A stretch of 64,000 nt of DNA from Faecalibacterium prausnitzii (GTDB taxonomy: Bacteria > Bacillota > Clostridia > Oscillospirales > Ruminococcaceae): assembly GCF_003324185.1 (NCBI RefSeq), contig NZ_PXUP01000007.1, positions 62,001-126,000 of the forward strand, given 5' to 3'. How positions within the stretch are numbered: the stretch's first letter is position 1; the number at the start of each line of letters is the position of its first letter. Made by a program: the position numbers and the translations under genes. A model generated the notes under the pieces. The model searched no databases. It worked only from the letters and a program-made list of their open reading frames with translations, and was not told the origin of the DNA. This document shows positions 10,420 through 18,526 of this stretch, piece after piece.

Positions 10420-12338
10420 TGGCAGTAAAAGAAGTACATGGCCCCGGCCCGCGGGGTGCACGGGGGCCGCGCCCCAAGGTGGAAAACCCGGGCAAGCTGC
10501 TGAAGCGCATTATGGATGAGGTGTTCCGCAACTATCTGCCCCACTGCATCCTTGTGCTTGTCTGCATCGTGGTCAGCGCGCTGGCCAATGTGCAGGCCAG
10601 CCTGTTCTTGCAGACTTTGATGGACGATTACATCGTCCCCATGACCCGCCAGCAGAACCCCAGCTTTGCACCACTGGCCGGTGCACTGGTGCGGATGTGC
10701 TGCATCTACTTTGTGGGCATTCTGGCCGCATGGGCCAACGCCCGCATCATGGTCAACGTAACGCAGGGCACGCTGCGCAATCTGCGCACCAAGCTGTTCA
10801 CCCACATGGAAAGCCTGCCCATCCGGTATTTTGACACTCATCCTCACGGCGATATCATGTCCGTGTACACCAACGATGTGGATACCCTGCGCCAGATGCT
10901 CAGCCAGAGCATCCCGCAGCTGGTGTCCAGCGTCATCACCATCGTGTCGGTGTTCTTCAGTATGTGTATGCTCAGCTGGCAGCTGACCATCGTTACCATG
11001 CTCATGGTGGCGCTGATGCTGTTCTGCTCCAAGCAGATCGCAAAAAGCTCCTCCAAGTACTTCATCCAGCAGCAGCGGGATCTGGGCAAGGTGAACGGCT
11101 ACATCGAGGAGATGATGGAAGGCCAGAAGGTGGTCAAGGTGTTCACTCACGAGCAGCAGACCCTTGCCGGCTTCCGTGCGCTGAACGACCAGCTGAAGGA
11201 AAGCGCCAAGCAGGCCAACGCCTTCTCCAACATTATGATGCCGGTCAACGCCCAGCTGGGCAACATCAGCTACGCCATCTGCGCGCTGGTTGGTGCAGCC
11301 ATGGCTGTGGGCGGTGTCGGCGGCATGACCCTTGGCACCGTGGTGGCCTTCCTCAGCCTGAACAAGGGCTTCAATATGCCCATCAGTCAGGTGTCCATGC
11401 AGGCCAACAGCGTCATCATGGCACTGGCCGGTGCCGAGCGCATCTTCAAGATGATGGACGAGCCCAGCGAGACCGACGAGGGCTATGTGACGCTGGTAAA
11501 TGCCAAGTACGACCGCAACGACCAGCTGGTGGAAACTGCCGAGCGCACCGGTCTGTGGGCGTGGAAGCACCCCCACCACGATGGCACTACCACCTACCAC
11601 AAGCTGGCGGGCGACATCACCTTTACGGACGTGGACTTTGGCTATGTGCCGGAAAAGACGGTGCTGCATGACATCAACCTGTACGGCCGTCCGGGGCAGA
11701 AGATCGCCTTTGTCGGCTCCACCGGTGCAGGCAAGACTACCATTACCAACCTGATCAACCGCTTCTACGATATTCAGGATGGCAAGATCCGCTATGACGG
11801 CATCAACATCCACAAGATCAAAAAGGCCGACCTGCGCCGCTCGCTGGGCATCGTGCTGCAGGACACCCACCTGTTCACCGGCACGGTGATGGAGAACATC
11901 CGCTACGGACGGCTGGAGGCCACCGATGAAGAGTGCATCGCCGCCGCCCGTCTGGCCAACGCAGATGGCTTTATCAAGCGCCTGCCGGAGGGCTACAACA
12001 CCATGCTGACCGGCGATGGCGCCAACCTCTCGCAGGGACAGCGCCAGCTGCTTGCCATTGCCCGCGCAGCCGTGGCGGATCCCCCGGTGCTGATTCTGGA
12101 CGAGGCGACCTCCTCCATTGATACCCGCACCGAGGCGCTGGTGCAGCGCGGCATGGACGGCCTGATGTATGGCCGCACCAGCTTTGTCATCGCGCACCGC
12201 CTGTCCACCGTCCGCAATGCAGACTGCATCGTGGTGCTGGAGCAGGGCCGCATCATCGAGCGCGGCAGCCACGACGAGCTGATCGCCAAAAAGGGCAAGT
12301 ATTACCAGCTTTATACCGGTAATCTGGCCGAGAACTAA
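10419..12338 (+). CDS. ABC exporter half-transporter, catalytic subunit
   Basis: Partner of the preceding gene, 639 residues. The N-terminus is basic and proline/glycine rich, then six membrane segments and an ATPase domain with Walker A GSTGAGKT, Walker B LILDEATSSID with catalytic Glu, and IAHRLS with the H-loop His. Its signature is NLSQGQRQ, a Gln for Gly change matching the degenerate composite site expected with the first subunit. About 40 extra residues, rich in His, Trp and Thr, lie between the membrane and ATPase domains (about 345-385). Starts overlapping the upstream stop (TAATG); AGGGAGG ribosome site. Confidence 0.92.
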   Translation: MAVKEVHGPGPRGARGPRPKVENPGKLLKRIMDEVFRNYLPHCILVLVCIVVSALANVQASLFLQTLMDDYIVPMTRQQNPSFAPLAGALVRMCCIYFVGILAAWANARIMVNVTQGTLRNLRTKLFTHMESLPIRYFDTHPHGDIMSVYTNDVDTLRQMLSQSIPQLVSSVITIVSVFFSMCMLSWQLTIVTMLMVALMLFCSKQIAKSSSKYFIQQQRDLGKVNGYIEEMMEGQKVVKVFTHEQQTLAGFRALNDQLKESAKQANAFSNIMMPVNAQLGNISYAICALVGAAMAVGGVGGMTLGTVVAFLSLNKGFNMPISQVSMQANSVIMALAGAERIFKMMDEPSETDEGYVTLVNAKYDRNDQLVETAERTGLWAWKHPHHDGTTTYHKLAGDITFTDVDFGYVPEKTVLHDINLYGRPGQKIAFVGSTGAGKTTITNLINRFYDIQDGKIRYDGINIHKIKKADLRRSLGIVLQDTHLFTGTVMENIRYGRLEATDEECIAAARLANADGFIKRLPEGYNTMLTGDGANLSQGQRQLLAIARAAVADPPVLILDEATSSIDTRTEALVQRGMDGLMYGRTSFVIAHRLSTVRNADCIVVLEQGRIIERGSHDELIAKKGKYYQLYTGNLAEN

Positions 12339-12359
12339 ACAATTTCCCACCTTCTCACA

Positions 12360-12401
12360 AAGCCGCCGCACAGCCATGCCGCCGTGCGGCGGCTCTTTTT
12401 T
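12360..12401 (+). terminator. Terminator of the ABC exporter operon
   Basis: Perfect 10-bp GC stem GCCGCCGCAC / GTGCGGCGGC followed by TCTTTTTT. Confidence 0.9.
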
Positions 12402-12402
12402 A

Positions 12403-12547
12403 CTCCCATGAAGAAGCAATTCTGGAAAATCCGCAGATTTTCCAGAATTGCAAATATAAAAATAATTTTCCGCTGAAGATGGCCAAAGCGCACGCGGCGG
12501 CCATTTAAAATCGTCCGCTTCACGGTATACAAATGCCCCGGGCTGTG
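12403..12547 (+). repeat. 145-bp repeat, copy 1, with perfect 16-bp hairpin
   Basis: Closely matches 14443-14588 downstream of the GH2 gene. It contains a perfect inverted repeat (arms GCAATTCTGGAAAATC at 12416-12431 and complement at 12436-12451, loop CGCA), an AT-rich patch, and ends in CCCGGGCTGTG. The hairpin is unchanged between copies while the flanks differ at several positions, suggesting an RNA or protein-binding role for it. Confidence 0.85.
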
Positions 12548-12554
12548 CTAGAAT
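12526..12554 (+). promoter_or_regulatory. Possible GH2 promoter
   Basis: TATACA (12526) and TAGAAT (12549) with a 17-base spacer at the end of repeat copy 1. It places transcription start just before the chosen GH2 start at 12586. Confidence 0.5.
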
Positions 12555-12585
12555 GGAGCAAACGAGAAAAAAGGCTGGTGAGTGT

Positions 12586-14355
12586 ATGCACCCTCTGACG
12601 GAATATCCCCGCCCGGCCATGCGCCGGGACAGCTACGAGAACCTGAACGGCCTGTGGCAGTACGCCATCACCGCCTCGGCACAGCGCCCGGCGGGCTGGG
12701 ATGGCGAGATCTTAGTGCCCTACGCGCCGGAGTGCCGCGCCTCCGGGGTGGGACGCACAGTGCAGCCCGGGCAGTGGCTGCACTACCACCGATATTTTGC
12801 GCCGCCCGCCGGGACGGGCGGCAGGGTGCTGCTGCATTTCGGCGCAGTGGACTACGCCTGTGCCGTGCAGGTGAACGGCCATCTGGTGGGCGGCCACCGG
12901 GGCGGCTACTGGCCCTTTACGCTGGATATCACCGCGCAGCTCAACGGCACAGGCCGCAACAGCCTGTGGGTGGCGGTGCAGGACCCCACCGGCCACGGCA
13001 CACAGGCGCGGGGCAAGCAGACTTTGCAGCCCGGCGGGATGTTCTACCCGGCGCAGAGCGGCATCTGGCAGACGGTCTGGCTGGAGCGCGTGCCGGAAAA
13101 TTACATCCAGTCTCTCACCGTTACGCCGGACTATGATGCCCGCACCGTGACCGTGAAAGCCCATGCCTCTGCACCCGGCGGCGCGGCGAACCTGTGGGCG
13201 GTGGTGCGCGCCGGGGGCGTGACCATTGCCGAGGACTGGGGCAGTGATGAGGCCGACCAGGACGGTGAGGTGACGCTGCATATTGCGGACGAGTATTTCT
13301 TCCCATGGAGCCCGGACACGCCCTTTTTGTACGACCTGACCGTGGGCACTACGCAGGGAGAGGAAGAGCAGTTCGACACCGTGCACAGCTACTTTGCTCT
13401 GCGCAAGTGGAGCTGCGCACCGGACGCAAGGGGCGTGCTGCGCTTTTGCCTGAACGATAAGCCTATCCTGCTCAACGGCCTGCTGGATCAGGGCTACTGG
13501 CCGGAGGGACTGTACACCCCGCCCTCGGATGCGGCGGTGGAACGGGAGCTGAGCGAGGTAAAGGCGCTGGGCTACAACCTGCTGCGCAAGCACGCAAAGA
13601 TCGAGCCGCAGCGCTGGTACTACCACTGCGACAAGCTGGGACTTGTGGTCTGGCAGGATATGGTCAACGGCGGCAGTAAGTATAACCTGTGGTTCGTCAC
13701 CTACCTGACCAATGTTTTGCAGCCGCTTATGCGCCGCCTGCCGGATAAGGCGGCGCTGTGGGGGCTGCTGAGCCGGGGCAGCGAGGCAAGCCGGGAAGAA
13801 TACCGCCGGGAGCTGGAAGATACGGTACAGGCGCTGCGCTGCCACCCCTGCGTGGGCTGCTGGGTGCCCTTTAACGAGGGCTGGGGACAGTACGATGCCG
13901 CCGGGGCAGTGCAGGCCATCCGCGCGCTGGACGATACCCGCCTTGTGGACGAGGCCAGCGGCTGGTACGATCAGGGCGGCGGGGATGTGTACTCCCTGCA
14001 CAACTACTTCTACCCCCTGCGGGTACGCCCGCAGACCCGCACCGTGGCGCTGAGCGAGTACGGCGGTATTGCATGGCCCATGCCGGGGCACGAGCCGCCC
14101 CGCAAGACCTACGGCTACGGCACAGCCAAAAGCAGGGAGGAGCTGACCGCCCGCTACAAAAAATTGCAGCTGGGCGCAGTGCTGCCGCAGCTGCAAAAGG
14201 GGCTTTCGGCGCTGGTGTACACCCAGCTGACCGACGTGGAGGACGAGGTGAACGGCCTGTTTACCTACGACCGCACTGCCATCAAGCCGGACGCCAACGC
14301 CGTCCGCTCGGTGAACGCCGCCCTTGCCGCAGAGTTTGCAAGGGTGGTAAAATAA
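12586..14355 (+). CDS. Glycoside hydrolase family 2 protein
   Basis: A 589-residue GH2 enzyme: N-terminal jelly-roll sugar-binding domain (about 1-170), immunoglobulin-like domain (about 175-270) and TIM barrel. The acid/base Glu is in VPFNEGWGQ and the nucleophile is probably the Glu of ALSEYGGIAW. There is no signal peptide, so it should act on imported oligosaccharides. Beta-galactosidase, glucuronidase and mannosidase activities cannot be separated by eye. The start at 12586 (GGTGAG upstream) is favoured because a longer frame from 12553 begins in the promoter -10 element. A decayed second copy of its 5' end lies downstream. Confidence 0.85.
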   Translation: MHPLTEYPRPAMRRDSYENLNGLWQYAITASAQRPAGWDGEILVPYAPECRASGVGRTVQPGQWLHYHRYFAPPAGTGGRVLLHFGAVDYACAVQVNGHLVGGHRGGYWPFTLDITAQLNGTGRNSLWVAVQDPTGHGTQARGKQTLQPGGMFYPAQSGIWQTVWLERVPENYIQSLTVTPDYDARTVTVKAHASAPGGAANLWAVVRAGGVTIAEDWGSDEADQDGEVTLHIADEYFFPWSPDTPFLYDLTVGTTQGEEEQFDTVHSYFALRKWSCAPDARGVLRFCLNDKPILLNGLLDQGYWPEGLYTPPSDAAVERELSEVKALGYNLLRKHAKIEPQRWYYHCDKLGLVVWQDMVNGGSKYNLWFVTYLTNVLQPLMRRLPDKAALWGLLSRGSEASREEYRRELEDTVQALRCHPCVGCWVPFNEGWGQYDAAGAVQAIRALDDTRLVDEASGWYDQGGGDVYSLHNYFYPLRVRPQTRTVALSEYGGIAWPMPGHEPPRKTYGYGTAKSREELTARYKKLQLGAVLPQLQKGLSALVYTQLTDVEDEVNGLFTYDRTAIKPDANAVRSVNAALAAEFARVVK

Positions 14356-14442
14356 AGCGCCTTTGGCGCGTTCTGCGGAGCGCTCCAAACGCATTTTCAC
14401 AAAAGGAGCTGTTGCAGGAAATGCCGTTTGCCGTTGCAATCC

Positions 14443-14588
14443 CTCCCGTGAGAAGGCAATTCTGGAAAATCCGCAGATTTTCCAGAATTGCAAATATAAA
14501 AATATATTTTCCGCTGAAGATGGCTAGAGCGCACGCGGAGGCCATTTGAAATCGTGCTCACCCCGGTATACAAACGCCCCGGGCTGTG
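14443..14588 (+). repeat. 145-bp repeat, copy 2
   Basis: Second copy of 12403-12547, with the same perfect hairpin at 14456-14491 and one extra base in the AT-rich patch. It ends in CCCGGGCTGTG (14578-14588), where it joins a GH2-like coding fragment. Confidence 0.85.
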
Positions 14589-14650
14589 GTCGCATTACCA
14601 CTGGTACTTTGCACCGCCGTCCGGGATGGACGGTGGTTTTTGGTAGGATG
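14578..14650 (+). pseudogene. GH2 5' remnant joined to the repeat by deletion
   Basis: Translation of this stretch gives HYHWYFAPPSGMDGG, like HYHRYFAPPAGTGG in the intact GH2 gene (about 12776-12820). In the intact copy the repeat and this part of the gene are separated by about 229 bases bounded by CCCGGGCTGTG (12537) and CCCGGGCAGTGG (12766). The remnant looks like a former second GH2 gene that lost its start by deletion between these short repeats and later lost the rest. Confidence 0.65.
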
Positions 14651-14718
14651 ATTTTCGTCATTTTTGACAAACCCCGACAGCCTGGCTTAGAGCCTTCTCC
14701 AAAGATTTTGACACATTC

Positions 14719-14747
14719 TTGACAGCACTTTTTTGATATATTAATAT
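14719..14747 (+). promoter_or_regulatory. Consensus promoter for the Tat-signal hydrolase
   Basis: TTGACA (14719-14724), 17-base spacer, TAATAT (14742-14747). A second TTGACA lies 11 bases upstream. The 5' leader to the start codon is about 90 bases. Confidence 0.75.
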
Positions 14748-14839
14748 ATTAGCGACAGCTCTCATCTTATATGGTGAGGAAGTTTCGTACAGTATTCACA
14801 ATCCGTATTTATTTTTTGGCCCCAAAAGGAGAAGAAACT

Positions 14840-16483
14840 ATGGAACTGAGCAGACGTGATTTTATGCGTAACACTGCTGCCTTTGCGGCTGTTGCCAGTG
14901 TGCTGGGTACCAGCGGCATTGCCTTTGCAGCGGACGCCGACCAGAATTGTCTGGTCAAGGTGGACAGCCCCGACCGGGCAGAGCTGGCCAAGCGTTTCAA
15001 GGCCGGCAGTGCTGCCGGGGTGGAGTACTATGCCTACAACCCTCGCCGTTACGCCCCTGCCCTGAAGGGGAAGCTGCCCCTGATCGTTTTCCTCCACGGT
15101 GAGGACGGTGTGGGCCCCAACGGCACCCAGCTTACCGCCAACGACGGTGCCACCTTCTACATTTCTGACGAAATGATCCAGAAGAACCCCACCTACCTGT
15201 TTGCACCCCAGTGCCCCGGCAAGAACTGGACCGACCCGGACACCGTTACGGCCTTGAAGTCTGCTATCGACAGCTATGTGGCTGCCCACCGCATCGACCC
15301 GGACCGTATCTACATCGAGGGTATGTCCATGGGCGGTACCGGTGTCTGGAACATGATCCTGGCCTACCCCTACTACTTTGCTGCTGCCATCCCCATGTGC
15401 GGCATGGTGCCTGCCCAGTGGTACAACGTCCCCGGCGCCTTTGAGGCCATCAAGAACACCCCTGTCTGGGCCTACCACTGCAAGGATGACCCCGAGATGC
15501 CCGAGGCTGAGACCGCCAAGGCTGTGCAGGCCCTGAAGGATGCCGGCTGCTCCTGCGTGAAGTACGAGGGCTTTACCGCCGGTTCCATGCCGGAGCCCCA
15601 CAAGGTCTGGGAGCGGGTGTACAGCATCGGCACCCCCTATAACTGGATGTTCACCCAGTCCCTCACCCGGACCCAGCATGGCAAGCTGAACCCCAACATG
15701 ATGTTCAGCCACTACCCGGTAAAGTACAACATCACCCGTGTTATGGACTTTGGCATGGACACCCTGTGGGTGCTGGATCTGGGCAAGGAAGCCCTGGTCA
15801 TCGACACCGCCATGGGCGGCTCCGGCGCAGCAGACCTCTACGCCTATCTGCGGGAGAACGTGCTGACCAACCCTGACGCAGAGCTGGATATCCTGCTGAC
15901 CCACAAGCACGGTGACCACATTCTGGGCATTCCCTCCCTGCTGAAGTCCGGCAAGGTCCGCCGCACCTATATCCACCCCGATGACCGGGAGGGCCTGCTC
16001 TCCAGCATGCAGAAATTCTTCGGTCTCACCGCCGAGGACCTGAAGCTGGTGAACATCGTAGACGGTGACACGGTCCGCATCGGCTCTGAGGAGCTGGAAG
16101 TGGTGGACGTGCCGGGCCACACCAAGGGCTCTGTGGTGTTCTTCTACAAGGACTACATCTTTACCGGTGACGCCGTTGGTTCCGGCGACCTGTTCATGAT
16201 GGAAGCTGCCACCGACACCTATCTGCCGGGTCTGGAGCACTTCATGGCAGAGGTGCTGCTGCGGAACGAGGATGTGGACTACGAGCTGCTGACGGGCCAC
16301 TGGGAGAACCTGAACCCCTTCAGCGTGGAGTACCTTCGCCATATGCTCATTCTGGTCAAGGGCGTCATCCGGGGCGATATTCCCATCGGCTACTACACCC
16401 GCAAGCCCGGCCGCTGGGCAGGCTACCTGGATGCCAACATCTTCTACCCCTACGCTGTCCTCAGCTACGAGAACGAGAAGTGA
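14840..16483 (+). CDS. Tat-signal alpha/beta-hydrolase fused to a metallo-beta-lactamase fold
   Basis: A 547-residue two-domain protein. It begins MELSRRDFMRNTAAF, a twin-arginine motif, followed by a hydrophobic stretch and a likely cleavage after AFAADA, so it should be exported folded. Residues about 40-290 form an esterase/dienelactone-hydrolase-like fold with nucleophile elbow GMSMGG. Residues about 310-547 carry LTHKHGDH, DVPGHTKGS and FTGDAVGSGD, the metal ligands of a metallo-beta-lactamase-type hydrolase. The start has AGGAG upstream. Substrates are unknown. Its codon choice looks unlike the neighbours, and it lies between a decayed gene and an insertion sequence, which suggests acquisition. 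Confidence 0.85.
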   Translation: MELSRRDFMRNTAAFAAVASVLGTSGIAFAADADQNCLVKVDSPDRAELAKRFKAGSAAGVEYYAYNPRRYAPALKGKLPLIVFLHGEDGVGPNGTQLTANDGATFYISDEMIQKNPTYLFAPQCPGKNWTDPDTVTALKSAIDSYVAAHRIDPDRIYIEGMSMGGTGVWNMILAYPYYFAAAIPMCGMVPAQWYNVPGAFEAIKNTPVWAYHCKDDPEMPEAETAKAVQALKDAGCSCVKYEGFTAGSMPEPHKVWERVYSIGTPYNWMFTQSLTRTQHGKLNPNMMFSHYPVKYNITRVMDFGMDTLWVLDLGKEALVIDTAMGGSGAADLYAYLRENVLTNPDAELDILLTHKHGDHILGIPSLLKSGKVRRTYIHPDDREGLLSSMQKFFGLTAEDLKLVNIVDGDTVRIGSEELEVVDVPGHTKGSVVFFYKDYIFTGDAVGSGDLFMMEAATDTYLPGLEHFMAEVLLRNEDVDYELLTGHWENLNPFSVEYLRHMLILVKGVIRGDIPIGYYTRKPGRWAGYLDANIFYPYAVLSYENEK

Positions 16484-16535
16484 TGTACGCTAAGGCTCTG
16501 TTTTCTTGGCGGCATTCCCTGACTTTCTAACATAT

Positions 16536-16582
16536 AAAGCAGACCCAGCACCGGCTCCGAAAGAGCCTGCCGGGTCTGCTTT
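16536..16582 (+). terminator. Terminator after the Tat-signal hydrolase
   Basis: Arms AAAGCAGACCC and GGGTCTGCTTT with an inner CCGGC/GCCGG stem and a trailing T-rich stretch. Confidence 0.8.
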
Positions 16583-16596
16583 GTAGTTCTATAGCC

Positions 16597-17340
16597 AAAA
16601 CCACCGGCTAAGCCGGTGGCTTGAGTAAGCCCTAGAAGGGCATAATACTAGCAAAGCCCCTTAAGGGGCCACGAATGGGTCTGCCAACTGCATTCCTGTC
16701 TCGTGGCAGGCCCCTCAAGGGGCCTTTTATTTACGCCTTGGTTCACTTGCTACCCGTAAACGGGTCCGTGAATTCCTTAAGGCTTAACTGGTCTGCAATC
16801 TGGTCTTGTTCCAGCTGTCTCTTGATATACTCCTGGATTCTCTGCTTGTTTTTTCCAACAGTATCCACAAAATATCCTCTGGCCCAGAAATGCCGATTTC
16901 CATACTTGTACTTTAAATTCGCGTGTCTGTCGAAAATCATGAGGCTGCTCTTTCCCTTGAGATATCCCATAACGTAAGAAATGCTGTACTTCGGCGAAAA
17001 ACTTATCAGCATATGGATATGGTCCGGGCAGGCTTCTGCTTCAATTATTTCAATATCCTTTTGCTCGCATAGTTTGCGAAGTATCTGACCAATATCTTTT
17101 TTGATTTGGCCATATATCACCATTCTCCGATATTTCGGTGCAAACACTACATGGTATTGACATCTCCATGTCGTATGGCTTAAACTATCTACGTCTTTGT
17201 TATTTTTCATTTCAAAGATAAACCTCTCTGTTCCTAGAATGTGGTTGGCAAACCCACACTCTATTCTACAGAGAGGTTTCTCTTTGTCTAGGGCTAAAGC
17301 CGTTTTTATTCCACCAGCTTAGCTGGTGGTTTTTCTTCAC
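16597..17340 (-). mobile_element. IS200/IS605-type insertion sequence with one transposase
   Basis: Both ends show imperfectly related subterminal hairpins: CCACCGGCT/AGCCGGTGG at 16601-16619 and CCACCAGCT/AGCTGGTGG at 17311-17329, as expected for ends recognised by HUH transposases. Internal hairpins GCCCCTTAAGGGGC (near 16656) and AACCTCTCTGT/ACAGAGAGGTT (17222-17271) flank the gene. There is no TnpB, so it is IS200-like. Exact ends are approximate. Confidence 0.85.
16743..17210 (-). CDS. tnpA: IS200-family Y1 transposase TnpA
   Basis: A 155-residue single-strand transposase. It shows YHVVFAPKYRR near the N-terminus, the HUH metal motif in CPDHIHMLISF, and the C-terminal helix with the likely nucleophilic Tyr in QEYIKRQ. 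The length is normal for intact IS200 TnpA, so the element may be active. The gene's 5' side is to the right, followed by a structured leader (17222-17271) typical of this family. Confidence 0.93.
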   Translation of the reverse strand: MKNNKDVDSLSHTTWRCQYHVVFAPKYRRMVIYGQIKKDIGQILRKLCEQKDIEIIEAEACPDHIHMLISFSPKYSISYVMGYLKGKSSLMIFDRHANLKYKYGNRHFWARGYFVDTVGKNKQRIQEYIKRQLEQDQIADQLSLKEFTDPFTGSK

Positions 17341-17356
17341 TCAAGTTCCTAATAAA

Positions 17357-17391
17357 AAATGGGGTCGGGATTTTTCCCGACCCCATTTTGC
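17357..17391 (-). terminator. Terminator after the lipoprotein gene
   Basis: Perfect stem AATGGGGTCGGGA with its complement across an AAAA/TTTT loop and T run; it ends the minus-strand pth-mfd-lipoprotein unit and sits at the edge of the insertion sequence. Confidence 0.85.
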
Positions 17392-17407
17392 GATTTTTAT
17401 ACTGTTA

Positions 17408-18526
17408 TCAGCTGTTGGCGCTGTTGGCGTTCACGATCTTGGCGGCGGGCAGCTTGCTCATGGCAGAGCTGCTCAGGGTGCTGTCCAGCTGGGCACCGTA
17501 GGCGGCAAGGGCATCGTTCAGCTCCTCGCCCTTCATGTCGCTCAAAATCTGGCTGCGCAGAGCGTCCAGCGTGGAAACACTCAGCGGATCCAGACGGACG
17601 GCCAGCATCATGGCGTAGCCGGTGTACTGGATGGCGGCTGCCTGTCCGTAGGCAAGGCCGCGCAGGGTATCGGCGGCACCCTCCTGCGTAAAGGCATCGG
17701 TCAGGTCGCTCTCGCCCAGCAGGTCGGTCTGCAGGGTGCTGGTGGAGGGAACCTCTGCATCCAGCACGGCGCAGATATCGGTCAGGGCGCTGCTTGCGAT
17801 GCTGTTGAAGGCGGTCAGCTGGCTGGAGGCGTCCTCCGGGGCGGCGGCGTTGTAGCTGTCCGCAGCCTTCTGGGCAAGGGAGAGCATCTCGGCCTTCTGG
17901 TCATCGCTGGCAAAGGCGAAGGTGCTGGTGTTGTACAGGGGCACGGTGATAAAGCCGATCTCGTACATGGTGCTGTCCAGATGCTCGGTCAGCTCGCCAT
18001 CCTCCACAGGGGTCTCGCCGTCCTTGCCGTAGACAAGATCCAGCAGCAGGGTCTGCTTGTACTGCAGCTGCTGGAACAGCTTCAAAGTCTCCAGCCCGAT
18101 GCCGTTGGCAGTGTAGGCATCGCCGTAGTTATCCATCAGCTGCTGGGCGTAGCTGTCGGCGGCGGACTTCTGTTCCTCGGTCAGCTCGCCGCCCAGTTCA
18201 GTAAAGCGGGCATCCACAGCGGCAAGGGTCTGCAAGGTCTCAAGGGTCTTTTGCGCCACATAGTCCTTTACCACGGCGGTCTCGCCGGTGTCGGCATCGG
18301 TGGTGATGGTGGCCTTGAGGAAGGAATTCACCTTGCTGGTGTCCTGCTCAGAGTCCGCCAGCTGTGCAGCCTGCTGGTAGGCATCGTACTGCGCCAGCAG
18401 GTACAGGCCGCTGGTCACCTCAAAATCACCGATCTTGCCCACGGTGTCCGGGGTGGAGAGTGCACAGCCCACAAGGCTGACGGTCAGTGCAAGTGCGCAT
18501 ACCAGCGCAAGCAGTTTCTTTTTCAT
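17408..18526 (-). CDS. SurA/PrsA-N-like lipoprotein, no evident parvulin domain
   Basis: A 372-residue secreted lipoprotein. MKKKLLALVCALALTVSLVGC ends in a lipobox with Cys21. The rest is helical and acidic, resembling the N-terminal chaperone part of SurA/PrsA foldases. I see no parvulin-type isomerase signature. It starts inside the mfd stop (ATGA overlap) with AAGGAG upstream, an arrangement common in Clostridia where a predicted peptidyl-prolyl isomerase follows mfd. It would act outside the membrane, perhaps as a holdase for exported proteins. Function is inferred from context and architecture only. Confidence 0.7.
   Translation of the reverse strand: MKKKLLALVCALALTVSLVGCALSTPDTVGKIGDFEVTSGLYLLAQYDAYQQAAQLADSEQDTSKVNSFLKATITTDADTGETAVVKDYVAQKTLETLQTLAAVDARFTELGGELTEEQKSAADSYAQQLMDNYGDAYTANGIGLETLKLFQQLQYKQTLLLDLVYGKDGETPVEDGELTEHLDSTMYEIGFITVPLYNTSTFAFASDDQKAEMLSLAQKAADSYNAAAPEDASSQLTAFNSIASSALTDICAVLDAEVPSTSTLQTDLLGESDLTDAFTQEGAADTLRGLAYGQAAAIQYTGYAMMLAVRLDPLSVSTLDALRSQILSDMKGEELNDALAAYGAQLDSTLSSSAMSKLPAAKIVNANSANS

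Noticed and set aside
12335-12532. Short minus-strand frames within both 145-bp repeat copies
   Set aside because: They cover the hairpin and AT-rich patch and differ in frame between copies, so they are not conserved proteins.
8605-12620. Very long antisense frames opposite the ABC exporter genes
   Set aside because: They mirror the GC-rich third positions of the real genes, have His/Ala/Val-rich composition and no ribosome sites or family motifs.
16597-16740. CRISPR-like repeats
   Set aside because: The repeated GC-rich words are insertion-sequence hairpins; no regularly spaced direct repeats or spacers occur anywhere in the window.
16597-17340. Possible IS605 with TnpB nuclease or guide RNA
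   Set aside because: Only TnpA is present; no TnpB frame or remnant was found beside the hairpins.
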